Shown: piece by piece, positions 1 through 10,084 of the stretch
How the letters are laid out: every line of letters begins with the position of its first letter
Numbering within the stretch: position 1 is the first letter of the stretch
Source: Rugamonas aquatica
GTDB lineage: Bacteria; Pseudomonadota; Gammaproteobacteria; Burkholderiales; Burkholderiaceae_D
Direction of reading: 5' to 3'
DNA: 64,000 nucleotides
Assembly (NCBI RefSeq): GCF_009380215.1
Contig: NZ_WHUG01000012.1
Coordinates: 1 to 64,000, forward strand
Notes under the pieces: model-generated
Told to the model about the DNA's origin: nothing
Database searches by the model: none
The model's input: the letters and a program-made list of their open reading frames with translations, nothing else
Position numbers and translations under genes: made by a program

Positions 1-376
1 TTGACTAAGCGCTGCGAACCACCGCTAAGGGGGACTACAGCGTCCTAAGACTTACTAAAATTTCCGTATCGAACGCTATCCGATACTAAAATTTTTAGGC
101 CTCTATTCGTTAGAGCCGCTCAGTAGCCGTTAGTTCCCGATTAGTGCGAACTCTGATGAAATATCGAGGGATATCATGAGGCAGCAGTGGTTATCGCGTT
201 CTAGTAAAACCCGAAAAAACGGCAACCACCCCACGTGTCCTCTGATCGTGCCGGCGAACCGGGCGCCTTGCGATCATGGACGCGCCCAACACCGCATTTC
301 CCGGCAATCCGCGATGAACCTTTTTTATGGGGGGGGGGACGATAGATGAGATCGTGTCCGAATGTCAGACTTGACC
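1..376. other. Unassigned leading region
   Basis: No convincing coding frame. Bases 1-200 look clearly more AT-rich than the rest of the window and contain the word ACTAAAATTT twice (near 54 and 94). Bases 200-330 return to high GC without a recognisable gene. A 10-base G run (329-338) and half of a palindromic repeat (352-377) lie at the right end. It may be the remains of a mobile or intergenic element; nothing here identifies it. Confidence 0.5.
329..338. repeat. Homopolymeric G tract (10 G)
   Basis: Ten consecutive G directly after a six-T run. Such tracts can vary by slippage, but no promoter or reading frame in this place clearly depends on its length. It could also be a sequencing-error hotspot. 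Confidence 0.6.
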
Positions 377-377
377 C
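352..377. repeat. Single arm of the GGGGTCA-ACACG palindrome family
   Basis: The 26 bases match the right arm of the large palindrome at 52732-52815 at about 24 of 26 positions (core TGTCAGACTTG). The partner arm is not found nearby, so this is a half element. Its last base is shared with the TAG stop codon of the small lipoprotein gene that ends here, the same 3'-end placement as the copy behind exbB. Confidence 0.7.
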
Positions 378-724
378 TACTCTGCTTTTAGCTGCAAGCG
401 CTTGATGGCGCCGTTCTTCCCGTAGGTGGCCGACACCAGCAGCGGCTTGCCGCATTGGGTGCGGTAGAGATAGGTGCGCTCTTCGCCGTCGACGGTGCGC
501 CGCAGCAGTTCCAGCGGTGGCGCCGCCTGTGACGGACAGGCGCGCAGCAACGACGCTCCTTCGCCGGCGGGCGCTGCCGCCGGATCGACCGCCATCTTGG
601 CCACGGCGGCCGCCACTTGCTGCGTCACCTCCGGCTCCACATCCTCGATCGCCTTGGGCGCTTGCGCCATCGCGCAGCCGGACGTCATCACCAGCGGCAG
701 CAGCAGGGAAAACAGTCGTTGCAT
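377..724 (-). CDS. Small putative lipoprotein, function unknown
   Basis: 115 residues. The N-terminus has a hydrophobic stretch followed by TSGC at about residues 14-17, a plausible lipobox, so the protein is probably exported and lipid-anchored. The remainder is Ala/Pro-rich and ends in a short basic segment with two cysteines (RACPSQ, RTQCGK) that could form a disulfide. I do not recognise a family. The stop codon touches a palindromic repeat arm. The gene is divergent from the metalloprotease at 922, with about 200 bp of shared upstream region. Confidence 0.6.
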   Translation of the reverse strand: MQRLFSLLLPLVMTSGCAMAQAPKAIEDVEPEVTQQVAAAVAKMAVDPAAAPAGEGASLLRACPSQAAPPLELLRRTVDGEERTYLYRTQCGKPLLVSATYGKNGAIKRLQLKAE

Positions 725-830
725 CGAAGGCCTTTCGTTGGATATTTGGGCTCCATCTTAGCGCCGCCCGCGCGCCGCCGCTATGTCTCATTTTTAACAG
801 AATCGCACAAAGTGTCTAAAAACGCCTGAT

Positions 831-861
831 TTTACAAATGGCAAAAAGGCGTGGCTATACT
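831..861 (+). promoter_or_regulatory. Candidate sigma-70 promoter for the metalloprotease
   Basis: TTTACA at 831-836 and TATACT at 856-861, 19 bp apart (18 bp if TTACAA is taken). The -10 is good and the spacing long. It lies about 60 bp before the start codon, which has a strong AAAGGAG at 905-911. Confidence 0.4.
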
Positions 862-921
862 CGTTTGGCACCCACAAGGCTCGCATCCAAACTACATCCC
901 ATTTAAAGGAGTCCATGCAGC

Positions 922-3042
922 ATGCGCCAATTTGCCCGCCCATTACTTGCCTCTCTGATCGTCCTGGCCTACGCGGGTACCGCGCACGCCGGCAGCTATT
1001 CGGTTGAAAACCTGACGGTGTACTCCGGCACCGCGGCCACCTCGGCCGACGACGTGCTGCGCCAGAATGCCGCCCGCTTCGGCCTGCCCGCCTCGCTGAG
1101 CAACCTGGGCCTGGTCAAGGTGCAGGAATCCCTGACCGGCAAGCACTACCACTACCAGCAAATGCTGCGCGGCCTGCCGGTGGACCGGGCCGAGATCATC
1201 ATCTCGATCGGCAAGAACGGCCAGCTGCAAAAGATCTTCAACGAAACCCGCTACATCTCCGACAAGGTGGACGCCAGCGCCGTCAACCAGCTGTACAACC
1301 AGGCCCAGATCAGCGAAGACCAGGCCCTGGACAAAGCCTGGACCAATATGAAGGTGCAGCATCCGCTGGTGGCCACGCCATCGACCGAACTGGTGTGGGT
1401 GCCGACCAAGGACGGCGTGCAACTGGCGCGCAAGGTCCGCATCGAGGCGCAGATGCCGACCGGCGGCTTCGTGCAGTTCCTGAACGCGCATGACGGCACC
1501 GTCATCAGCTCCTACACCACCTCGCTGCCGCGCCGCGGCGAACGCACGCTGGGCGCACGCGGCGCCGTCGCCGGCCCCGTGCTGGACCGCGCCGCCGCCA
1601 CCAAGGCCGTGGCCAACAGCCAGGGCTCGCGCTCGCAGCTGAGCGCGCAATCGGCCGCCGCGGCGCTGGCCACGCCGTCCGGCATCAACGGTTCCGGCTA
1701 CGCCTTCGATCCCGATCCGCGCACCGTGCTCAACACCGATGCGCTGACCGACACCTCGCCCGCCTCCGCCTTCGACGCCGCCTACTCGACCAAGACGCTG
1801 CGCGACCTGACCGTGACCGGCGGCGTGTACAAGCTGAGCGGCCCGTTCGTCAACATCAAGAATATCGAAGCGCCGGCCACCGCGCCGAGCACCACCACCA
1901 ACGGCGTGTGGACGGCCAAGCGCGGCAACAACGCCTTCGACGACACCAACGTCTACTTCCACCTGGACCAGAGCCAGCGCTACATCCAGTCGCTGGGCTT
2001 CACCGGCACCAAGTCCATCATCAACCGTCCGCTGGACGTGGACACCGACGGCGTCAACGGCGACGACAACTCGCACTACAGCGGCGGCGCCGCCGGCTCG
2101 GACTACCTGGCCTTCGGCCACGGCTGCGTGAACGACAGCGAAGACGCCGACGTGATCCTGCACGAATACGGCCACGGCATCCAGGCCAACATCAACTCGA
2201 ACTGGAGCGGCGGCGACACCGGCGCCATGGGCGAAGGCTTCGGCGACTACTGGGCCGCGTCCTACTCCTACAGCACGCCGAACGGCAAGATCTACCATCC
2301 GGAATGGGCGTTCAGCTGGGACGGCCACGGCGCCTGCTGGGACGGCCGCCTGCTGAACCGCACCAACGCCAAGTACAACGCCGCCAAGACCTACGGCGCG
2401 CACCAGTCGGTGACGGAAAACGGCGTCACCTTCCAGTCCGACGAGCTGTGGTCGGCGCCGCTGTACCAGTCGATGGTGGCGCTGATCGCCGCCGGCAAGC
2501 CGCGCGCCAATATCGACCAGATCATCCTGGAAGCGCACTTCGGCCTGGGCAGCAACATCAAGATGCCGGCCATGGCCACCGCCATCGTCAACGCCGCCAA
2601 GGCGCTGTACCCGTCGGACCTGAGCTACGCCAACACCTTCCAGGCCAAGTTCGAGGCGCAGAACATCCTGTCGTCGGTGGTCAGCGGCCCGACCATCAAT
2701 GAAGTGGAAAGCAACAACACCACCGCCACCGCGCAAGCCGTCAGCACCGCCGGTACCACGGTCAACGGCACCATCAGCGCCTCGTCGGACGTCGATTACT
2801 ACAAGATCGTGCTGCCGGCCGGCAAAACGCTGACCGTGACCCTGGCGCCGAACGCCAGCTCGGACTACGACCTGGAGCTGTACAACAGCGCCGGCACCAA
2901 GGTGGCGTCCAGCACCAACGGCACCGGTTCGGCCGACAGCGTCAGCTACGGCACGGCCGGTACGCTGTACGCCAAGGTGATCTACTACAGCGGCGGCACC
3001 GGCGCCACCAGCGGCAAGTACACGCTGCAAGCCAGCTGGTAA
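922..3042 (+). CDS. Secreted zinc metalloprotease (M36/M4 type) with PPC domain
   Basis: 706 residues. A Sec signal peptide ends near residue 23 (AHAG). Residues about 30-200 look like an FTP-type propeptide that keeps the enzyme inactive and assists folding. The catalytic domain carries HEYGH (H414, E415, H418) and the downstream GEGFGD with E438 as third zinc ligand, an arrangement typical of fungalysin (M36)-like gluzincins and related to thermolysin (M4). The last 110 residues (from NEVESNN) match a bacterial pre-peptidase C-terminal (PPC) domain, usually removed after secretion. AAAGGAG sits 10 bp before the ATG. Expected role: extracellular protein degradation. The exact family (M36 or M4) is not settled by eye. 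Confidence 0.9.
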   Translation: MRQFARPLLASLIVLAYAGTAHAGSYSVENLTVYSGTAATSADDVLRQNAARFGLPASLSNLGLVKVQESLTGKHYHYQQMLRGLPVDRAEIIISIGKNGQLQKIFNETRYISDKVDASAVNQLYNQAQISEDQALDKAWTNMKVQHPLVATPSTELVWVPTKDGVQLARKVRIEAQMPTGGFVQFLNAHDGTVISSYTTSLPRRGERTLGARGAVAGPVLDRAAATKAVANSQGSRSQLSAQSAAAALATPSGINGSGYAFDPDPRTVLNTDALTDTSPASAFDAAYSTKTLRDLTVTGGVYKLSGPFVNIKNIEAPATAPSTTTNGVWTAKRGNNAFDDTNVYFHLDQSQRYIQSLGFTGTKSIINRPLDVDTDGVNGDDNSHYSGGAAGSDYLAFGHGCVNDSEDADVILHEYGHGIQANINSNWSGGDTGAMGEGFGDYWAASYSYSTPNGKIYHPEWAFSWDGHGACWDGRLLNRTNAKYNAAKTYGAHQSVTENGVTFQSDELWSAPLYQSMVALIAAGKPRANIDQIILEAHFGLGSNIKMPAMATAIVNAAKALYPSDLSYANTFQAKFEAQNILSSVVSGPTINEVESNNTTATAQAVSTAGTTVNGTISASSDVDYYKIVLPAGKTLTVTLAPNASSDYDLELYNSAGTKVASSTNGTGSADSVSYGTAGTLYAKVIYYSGGTGATSGKYTLQASW

Positions 3043-3074
3043 TCGCACTGCTCACATTGCCCAGGTCTTCTTCC

Positions 3075-3102
3075 AACGCCCCGCTCCGGGGCGTTTTTTT
3101 TT
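3075..3102 (+). terminator. Rho-independent terminator after the metalloprotease
   Basis: Nine-base-pair stem AACGCCCCG / CGGGGCGTT with a 3-base loop, followed by a T run, 33 bp after the stop codon. Confidence 0.9.
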
Positions 3103-3225
3103 GCCTGGCCGGGGAAAACCCCATTACGCTTGAGTCAGATTCAGAATCCGGGGCCGCGAACATGGTAAGCTTCGACCCCGGCGCTTCACGTGGCGCCCCA
3201 TCCCCACCAACTCATTACTTACCTC

Positions 3226-4062
3226 ATGGATATCGTTCTCGCACTCAAAGCCCTGATCATGGGCCTGGTTGAAGGTTTCACGGAATTTCTGCCGATCTCG
3301 TCGACCGGCCATCTGATTCTGGCGGAGCACCTGCTGGGCTTCCACGGCCTGGAAGAAAAAATGAAAGTGTTCGAGATCGTCATCCAGGCGGGCGCCATCT
3401 TCGCCGTCTGCTGGGAATACCGCGCGCGCATCGCCGCCGTGCTGACCGGCCTGGGCGACCCGAAGCAGCAGCGCTTCGCGCTCAACGTGCTGATCGCCTT
3501 CATGCCGGCCGCCGTGCTGGGCGTGCTGTTCAGCAAAGCCATCAAGGCCAAGCTGTTCGCGCCGGTGCCGGTGGCGCTGGCCTTCATCGTCGGCGGCTTC
3601 GTCATCCTGTGGGTGGAAAAGCGCGAAAAAGCCAATCCGGCCATGGCCCGCATCAATTCGGTCGACGACATCAAGCCGATCGACGCGCTCAAGATCGGCA
3701 TCGCCCAGGCGTTCGCGCTGATCCCGGGCACCAGCCGTTCCGGCGCCACCATCATGGGCAGCATGATCTTCGGCTTCTCGCGCAAGGTCGCGACCGAGTT
3801 TTCGTTCTTCCTGGCGATCCCGACGCTGCTGGGCGCCACCGTGTATTCGCTGTACAAGGAGCGCGCGCTGCTGTCGGCCTCCGACCTGCCGCTGTTCTCG
3901 ATCGGCACCGTGGCGGCCTTCGTCTCGGCCTTCCTGTGCGTGCGCTGGCTGCTGCGCTATATCAGCTCGCACACCTTCACCGCGTTCGCGTGGTATCGCA
4001 TCGCCTTCGGCCTGATGGTGCTGGTCACCGGTTACACCGGCGTCATCGTCTGGGCCGATTAA
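3226..4062 (+). CDS. uppP: Undecaprenyl-diphosphatase (UppP/BacA)
   Basis: 278-residue integral inner-membrane protein that dephosphorylates undecaprenyl diphosphate to recycle the lipid carrier for peptidoglycan and other wall polymers; overexpression is known to give bacitracin resistance in this family. Diagnostic motifs are present: EGFTEFLPISSTGH near the N-terminus and PGTSRSG in the middle, with about eight hydrophobic segments. I place the start at ATG 3226 because the family begins just before the first motif. An upstream GTG at 3190 would add 12 residues, and neither start has a strong ribosome site. It stands 40 bp before recQ. Confidence 0.95.
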   Translation: MDIVLALKALIMGLVEGFTEFLPISSTGHLILAEHLLGFHGLEEKMKVFEIVIQAGAIFAVCWEYRARIAAVLTGLGDPKQQRFALNVLIAFMPAAVLGVLFSKAIKAKLFAPVPVALAFIVGGFVILWVEKREKANPAMARINSVDDIKPIDALKIGIAQAFALIPGTSRSGATIMGSMIFGFSRKVATEFSFFLAIPTLLGATVYSLYKERALLSASDLPLFSIGTVAAFVSAFLCVRWLLRYISSHTFTAFAWYRIAFGLMVLVTGYTGVIVWAD

Positions 4063-4101
4063 ACCTTTTTGTAGTTTTGTTGTCGGAATCGAGTAGTAGC
4101 A

Positions 4102-5908
<1,807 letters not shown>

Positions 5909-5925
<17 letters not shown>

Positions 5926-6889
5926 GCGGAGCGCCCACGAAGTCCAGCAGCGCCTGCGCCACCTCGGCGGGACTTTCTTCGAGCACGAAGTGGCCGGCGC
6001 CAGGTATCGTCAAGCCGCGCACGTCCGCCGCCACCAGTTTCATGGTGTTGAACATGCCGGCGCCTACGCTATATTGGCCGCCCACCGCGAGCACCGGCAT
6101 CCTTAGGCGGGCAGCCGCGCGCACGCGATTCTGTTCCAGGCCTGTATCACTGAAGGCGGCACGATAGTAGCTGAAGGCGGCGCGGGCGCCGCCTGGCTGG
6201 GAGAAAACACGGGTGTACTCATCGAGGGCATCCTGTGTGAACACATACCGCTGCACCGATTTTTGCGCAAAAATCCAGGAGAGGTAGGCGCGCTCATGTC
6301 CCTGTATCAGAATTTCCGGAAGATCCGGCAGGCGATTGAAGGCGAAATGCCATGAGCGCAGGTTTCCTTCATCACTGGGAATGCCGGCTGGCGCAGGCGG
6401 CGTAATGCCTGGCAGGGCTGCCTCCATCACGGTCAAGGTCTTCACATCACCGGGCCAGTCGGCCGCGTGGGCATATGCCATCCATGCCCCCACGTCATGG
6501 CCAACCACATGCAGCCTGCCTGCGCGGGCCAGGCCACTTGCCTCGATGAAGGCATGGATGTCGGCGGCCATGGTCTTGCTGTCGTAGCCGTCCATCGGGT
6601 GATCCGAGTCGCCCATGCCGCGCAGATCGAGCGCCACGACCCGATGGCCCGCAGCCACCAGCTTCGGCATGACCAACCGCCAGGCATATTCGCTCTGCGG
6701 CCATCCCGGAATGAGCAGTATCGGATCGCCCGTCGCCTCCTGTCCGCCTTCGACATAGTGCAACCTGACGCCGTTTGCCAGTATGACGCCGTGATGAAAT
6801 TGAGCAGGCGCGGCGGAGGCGGTAGCGATGCCTGCGGCGGCGCACCCGGCGAGCACGGAGCGCAGCAAGCGGAATATTGTGTTTGCCAT
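5909..6889 (-). CDS. Exported alpha/beta hydrolase, epoxide-hydrolase-like
   Basis: 326 residues with a signal peptide (cleavage near ASAAPA). The fold signature is clear: oxyanion region PGWPQSEYAW, nucleophile elbow GHDVGAW with aspartate as nucleophile, and a C-terminal catalytic histidine in GAGHFV. Aspartate rather than serine places it with epoxide hydrolases and haloalkane dehalogenases, not esterases. I chose ATG 6889, which has AAAGGAT just upstream and gives a proper signal peptide. It follows the tetR gene by 23 bp and is probably co-transcribed with and controlled by it. Substrate unknown. Confidence 0.85.
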
Positions 6890-6912
6890 GATGATCCTTT
6901 GTAGAGAAGAAT

Positions 6913-7521
6913 TCAGTCGATGATCTTCATTGCTTGCCCGACCACCGCAACGAAGCCTGCCTTGCCGTGTGCAGCGCTCTTGCCCACCAGGCGCATGCCC
7001 TGCATCAGGCATAGCAATGAACGTGCTGTCGCCTGGCGGTCTTCCAACATCCCGATGGAGCCGTCTTCTTCCGCCTGGCGCAGTAATTCACCCAGCAGGG
7101 TTTCGGTGCTTTTCCAGGACGCGGTCACCCGGCGTGCGATGTCCGGATCGTGAAGCGACAATTCGATCGCTGTGGCGACGACCAGGCAACCGCGCTGGCC
7201 ATCAGGGCTGGCCGAAAGTTCAGCATATAACTCAAGCACCGCCTTGATACGCTCGCGCCCTGTGCCGCCGGTGCGCGCCGTGGCTCTGAGACGTTCCTTC
7301 CCCTCGGCGGCATACAAATCATAGGCGGCAGCGAACAGGGTTTTCTTGTCGTGGAACGCCTTGTAAAAACTGCCGCGCGACAGCTGCATGCCTTCCATCA
7401 GATCGACAATGGAAGTGGCCGTATAGCCGCGTTGACGGAATACCTCGATGGCGAGGCGCAAGGCGTGTTCCAGCTCGAATTCGCGCGGCCGGCCACGCGA
7501 TGGGGCGGTTTGTGGGTGCAT
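6913..7521 (-). CDS. TetR-family transcriptional repressor
   Basis: 202 residues. The N-terminal helix-turn-helix (about 12-60) has the family pattern EVFRQRGYTATSIVDLMEG...SRGSFYKAFHDKKTLF, followed by a helical ligand-binding domain. It is the first gene of a two-gene unit with the epoxide-hydrolase-like gene and has a GGAAC-N6-GTTCC inverted repeat 12 bp before its start, which suggests autoregulation and control of the hydrolase in response to a small molecule. Confidence 0.9.
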   Translation of the reverse strand: MHPQTAPSRGRPREFELEHALRLAIEVFRQRGYTATSIVDLMEGMQLSRGSFYKAFHDKKTLFAAAYDLYAAEGKERLRATARTGGTGRERIKAVLELYAELSASPDGQRGCLVVATAIELSLHDPDIARRVTASWKSTETLLGELLRQAEEDGSIGMLEDRQATARSLLCLMQGMRLVGKSAAHGKAGFVAVVGQAMKIID

Positions 7522-7531
7522 GGATTAAATA

Positions 7532-7549
7532 TGGAACAAATCGGTTCCC
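7532..7549. promoter_or_regulatory. Inverted repeat, probable TetR operator
   Basis: GGAAC (7533-7537), six bases, then GTTCC (7544-7548), centred 20 bp upstream of the tetR start codon. Symmetry and position fit an autoregulatory operator; it could also act on the divergent DUF1993 gene. Confidence 0.55.
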
Positions 7550-7629
7550 AATTCTATATCAGATTGCAAATCGCCGTGTTTGAGGACAGCGTAGTCAAAA
7601 AAAAGCAGACTGGGTTAGACTTGCAAGCT

Positions 7630-8133
7630 ATGAACACACCGACAATTTTTAACCGCTACCTCGCTCAACTGGCGGGCGTCATCGAAAAGGCGAAGGCACG
7701 ACCGGAGATACTTGGCGCGCGGCTGCACGCGGAGATGCTGCCGTTTTCCTCGCAGGTGCGGGCCACGGCCAATTTTGCTTTGCGGGGCTGCTGCCCGCTG
7801 GCGGGTTTGCCGCCGGTGAGCTTCGATGGCGCCGAAGTGTCCTTTGCCGCGCTGGCGAAGCAGGTCGACGACACCATCGCCTATATCGCCGCGATACCGC
7901 CGCAGCAGTTCGAAGGCCCGGCCGACCGCGTTTGCCGCGACCGCGCCGGCTTCGCCGACATCGCGCTGCCGGCCGACGAATACCTGAACCTCTACATCCT
8001 GCCCAACTTCTACTTCCACTTCAGCATGGCCTACGCGATCGCGCGCAGCCACGGCGCGGAGATCGGCAAGCAGGACTTCGACGGCTACCACCTGTACGCG
8101 CCCGGCTTCTCGTTCGAAAAACCTAGGCTGTAA
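7630..8133 (+). CDS. DUF1993 family protein
   Basis: 167 residues, soluble, no signal peptide. The overall pattern is that of DUF1993, a DinB-like four-helix family: an N-terminal helix after MNTPTIFNRYLAQL, an ARLHAEMLPF segment, and the C-terminal block with LPNFYFHFSMAYAIARSHG and GKQDFDGY. Biochemical function unknown; related DinB-like folds bind metal through histidines. I use ATG 7630 because an upstream in-frame start would overlap tetR on the other strand. The 3' end overlaps the convergent araC-type gene by 11 bp. Confidence 0.8.
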   Translation: MNTPTIFNRYLAQLAGVIEKAKARPEILGARLHAEMLPFSSQVRATANFALRGCCPLAGLPPVSFDGAEVSFAALAKQVDDTIAYIAAIPPQQFEGPADRVCRDRAGFADIALPADEYLNLYILPNFYFHFSMAYAIARSHGAEIGKQDFDGYHLYAPGFSFEKPRL

Positions 8134-9049
8134 CGATGCTGCGGTAACGGCTCGGCGGCGCTCCCACGCTGTCGCGGAAGCGGTGGCTGAAGTGGCTCAG
8201 GTCCGCGTAGCCGCAGGCGTCGGCGATCTGCTGCAAGGGCTGGTCGGTGGTCTTCAACAGCAGCCGCGCATGCTCCACGCGGCGCGCCGCGATCCACGCC
8301 GACGGCGGCATGCCGAACGAAATCCTGAACATCCGCGCCAGGTGGTACTCCGACATGCACGCCAGCTGCGCCAGCATGCCCAGCGAGATATTCTGCCCAA
8401 GGTTCGCTTCGATGTAGTCGGCCAGCCGCCGCCGCACCACCGGCGCCAGTCCGCCGCGCACGCGCTGCTGGTGCTGCGGCATCGATTGCGACAGCAGCAG
8501 ATGGCTCAGGGTTTCGTGCGCCGCCTCGTTGGCGCGCAGCTGGCCGTCCGCGCCTTCCCACGACATATCCGCCAGCCCGGCGCACAGCTTGCCGATGCGC
8601 TCATGTTCGAAGTAGGTACGGTCGGCCAGCGTGAGCTCGCGCGGTTCGCGGTCCAGCTCCACCACCGCGCGCCGCGTGAAGTGCTCGGGCAGGAAGTAGA
8701 CGTGCAGGAAACGCAGCGGTCCGCGCACCGTCCAGCTGGACTCGTGCCAGTCCGGCAGCGTGCACAGACGCTCCGGCGCGCCGTACAAGCCAGGAAGTTC
8801 GTCGCGCTCGGTGCGGTAGCCGCCGCCCATGTAGTAGGACAGCGTATGGTGGCCCGGCTTGTTGTAGCTGGTCTCGGCGACCTCGGTGTCGCGGCGCCAG
8901 ATGGCCACCGCCAGCTCGTCGCCCAGCCAGGCGAAGCGCTCCAGCACCGCGTCCGTTTCGGACATGGTGCGGAATACCGCGTGCGAAATCAGCCCGTCCG
9001 GCGCGCGGGCGGGGGAGGCATCGGTGGCGTTCAGAGGACGGGCTGGCAC
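8123..9049 (-). CDS. AraC-family transcriptional regulator
   Basis: 308 residues. The C-terminal 100 residues hold the two helix-turn-helix motifs of AraC/XylS proteins (NISLGMLAQLACMSEYHLARMF and LQQIADACGYADLSHFSHRF, ending GAPPSRYR). The N-terminal 200 residues are a less conserved sensing region. It is divergent from the EamA permease at 9174 with a 124-bp gap, so that transporter or the amidohydrolase behind it is the natural target. Effector unknown. Confidence 0.9.
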   Translation of the reverse strand: MPARPLNATDASPARAPDGLISHAVFRTMSETDAVLERFAWLGDELAVAIWRRDTEVAETSYNKPGHHTLSYYMGGGYRTERDELPGLYGAPERLCTLPDWHESSWTVRGPLRFLHVYFLPEHFTRRAVVELDREPRELTLADRTYFEHERIGKLCAGLADMSWEGADGQLRANEAAHETLSHLLLSQSMPQHQQRVRGGLAPVVRRRLADYIEANLGQNISLGMLAQLACMSEYHLARMFRISFGMPPSAWIAARRVEHARLLLKTTDQPLQQIADACGYADLSHFSHRFRDSVGAPPSRYRSIVTA

Positions 9050-9173
9050 GGCGCGGTCATTCAGTAAGAGTTGGCTTAAAGTCTAGCACGGAGCGCCCAC
9101 TCCCCGCTGGCGGCCGGCCGATTTGCGCAATTTCAGACAAGCGCCGCCCGCGCCCGCACGGCATGCTGGAGGC

Positions 9174-10070
9174 ATGAATATCTTCCTCTACCTGCTCACC
9201 GTCCTGATCTGGGGTACCACCTGGATCGCCATCACCTTCCAGCTCGGCGTGGTGCCGGCGCCGGTGTCGATCGCCTACCGCTTCTGGCTGGCCGCCGCCG
9301 TGCTGATGGGATTTTTGCTCGTCACCCGCAAGCCGTGGTGGCCGCCGCGCCAGGCCTGGCGCTACCTGTTCGCCCAGGGCATGGCGCTGTTCTGCCTGAA
9401 CTTCCTGTGCTTCTACTACGCCAGCCAGTGGATCACCAGCGGCCTCGAAGCGGTGGTGTTCTCCACCGCGCCGCTGTGGAACGCCATCAACGGCCGCATC
9501 TTCCTCGGCCGGCCGATACGCCGCCAGGTGATGGTGGGCGCCCTGCTCGGCCTGACCGGCATCGTGCTGCTGTTCGCGCCGCAGATGGCGGGCCACTGGC
9601 ACGACAGCAAAGTGATGATGGGCCTCGCGCTGACCTTGGGCGGCACGCTGTGCTTCTCGTGCGGGAACCTGCTGTCGAGCCGCATGCAGTCCATGGGCCT
9701 GACGCCGTGGCTGACCAACAGCTGGGCCATGCTGATCGGCTCCACCACGCTGGGCGTGGCGGCGCTGGCGCTGGGCATGCCGTTCGCGCTGGAGCCGACC
9801 ACGCGCTACGTCGGCGCCCTGCTGTACCTGGCGATCCCCGGCTCGGTGATCGGCTTCACCGCCTACCTGCTGCTGGTCGGCCGCATAGGACCGGACCGTG
9901 CGGCCTATTCCACGGTATTATTCCCCATCGTGGCACTGACCATTTCAACGATCTATGAAGGCTACCACTGGACGCCGACCGCCCTGACCGGGCTGGCGCT
10001 GGTACTGGCGGGGAACCTGCTGGCGTTCCTGCCGCTGGCACCGCGCGCCAAGGCGATGGGAGCCGCATAA
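9174..10070 (+). CDS. EamA/DMT-family membrane transporter
   Basis: 298 residues with about ten transmembrane helices in two EamA halves. The opening MNIFLYLLTVLIWGTTW is characteristic of drug/metabolite exporters. The assigned ATG has GGAGG only one base upstream, too close for a normal ribosome site, but the next internal Met is about 40 residues in and would remove the first helix, so ATG 9174 stays the best choice. It is followed after 14 bp by the amidohydrolase gene, suggesting co-expression. Substrate not predictable. Confidence 0.85.
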   Translation: MNIFLYLLTVLIWGTTWIAITFQLGVVPAPVSIAYRFWLAAAVLMGFLLVTRKPWWPPRQAWRYLFAQGMALFCLNFLCFYYASQWITSGLEAVVFSTAPLWNAINGRIFLGRPIRRQVMVGALLGLTGIVLLFAPQMAGHWHDSKVMMGLALTLGGTLCFSCGNLLSSRMQSMGLTPWLTNSWAMLIGSTTLGVAALALGMPFALEPTTRYVGALLYLAIPGSVIGFTAYLLLVGRIGPDRAAYSTVLFPIVALTISTIYEGYHWTPTALTGLALVLAGNLLAFLPLAPRAKAMGAA

Positions 10071-10084
10071 AAACAGGGGAACGC

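Noticed and set aside
943..3048. 701-codon open frame antisense to the metalloprotease
   Set aside because: Arg/Gly/Val-rich translation with no domain; it mirrors the codon pattern of the real gene on the other strand, common at high GC.
3144..3187. AATCCGGGG ... CCCCGG stretch before uppP
   Set aside because: It resembles the outer tip of the palindromic repeat, but the match is under 12 bases and the arms do not extend, so not called as a family member.
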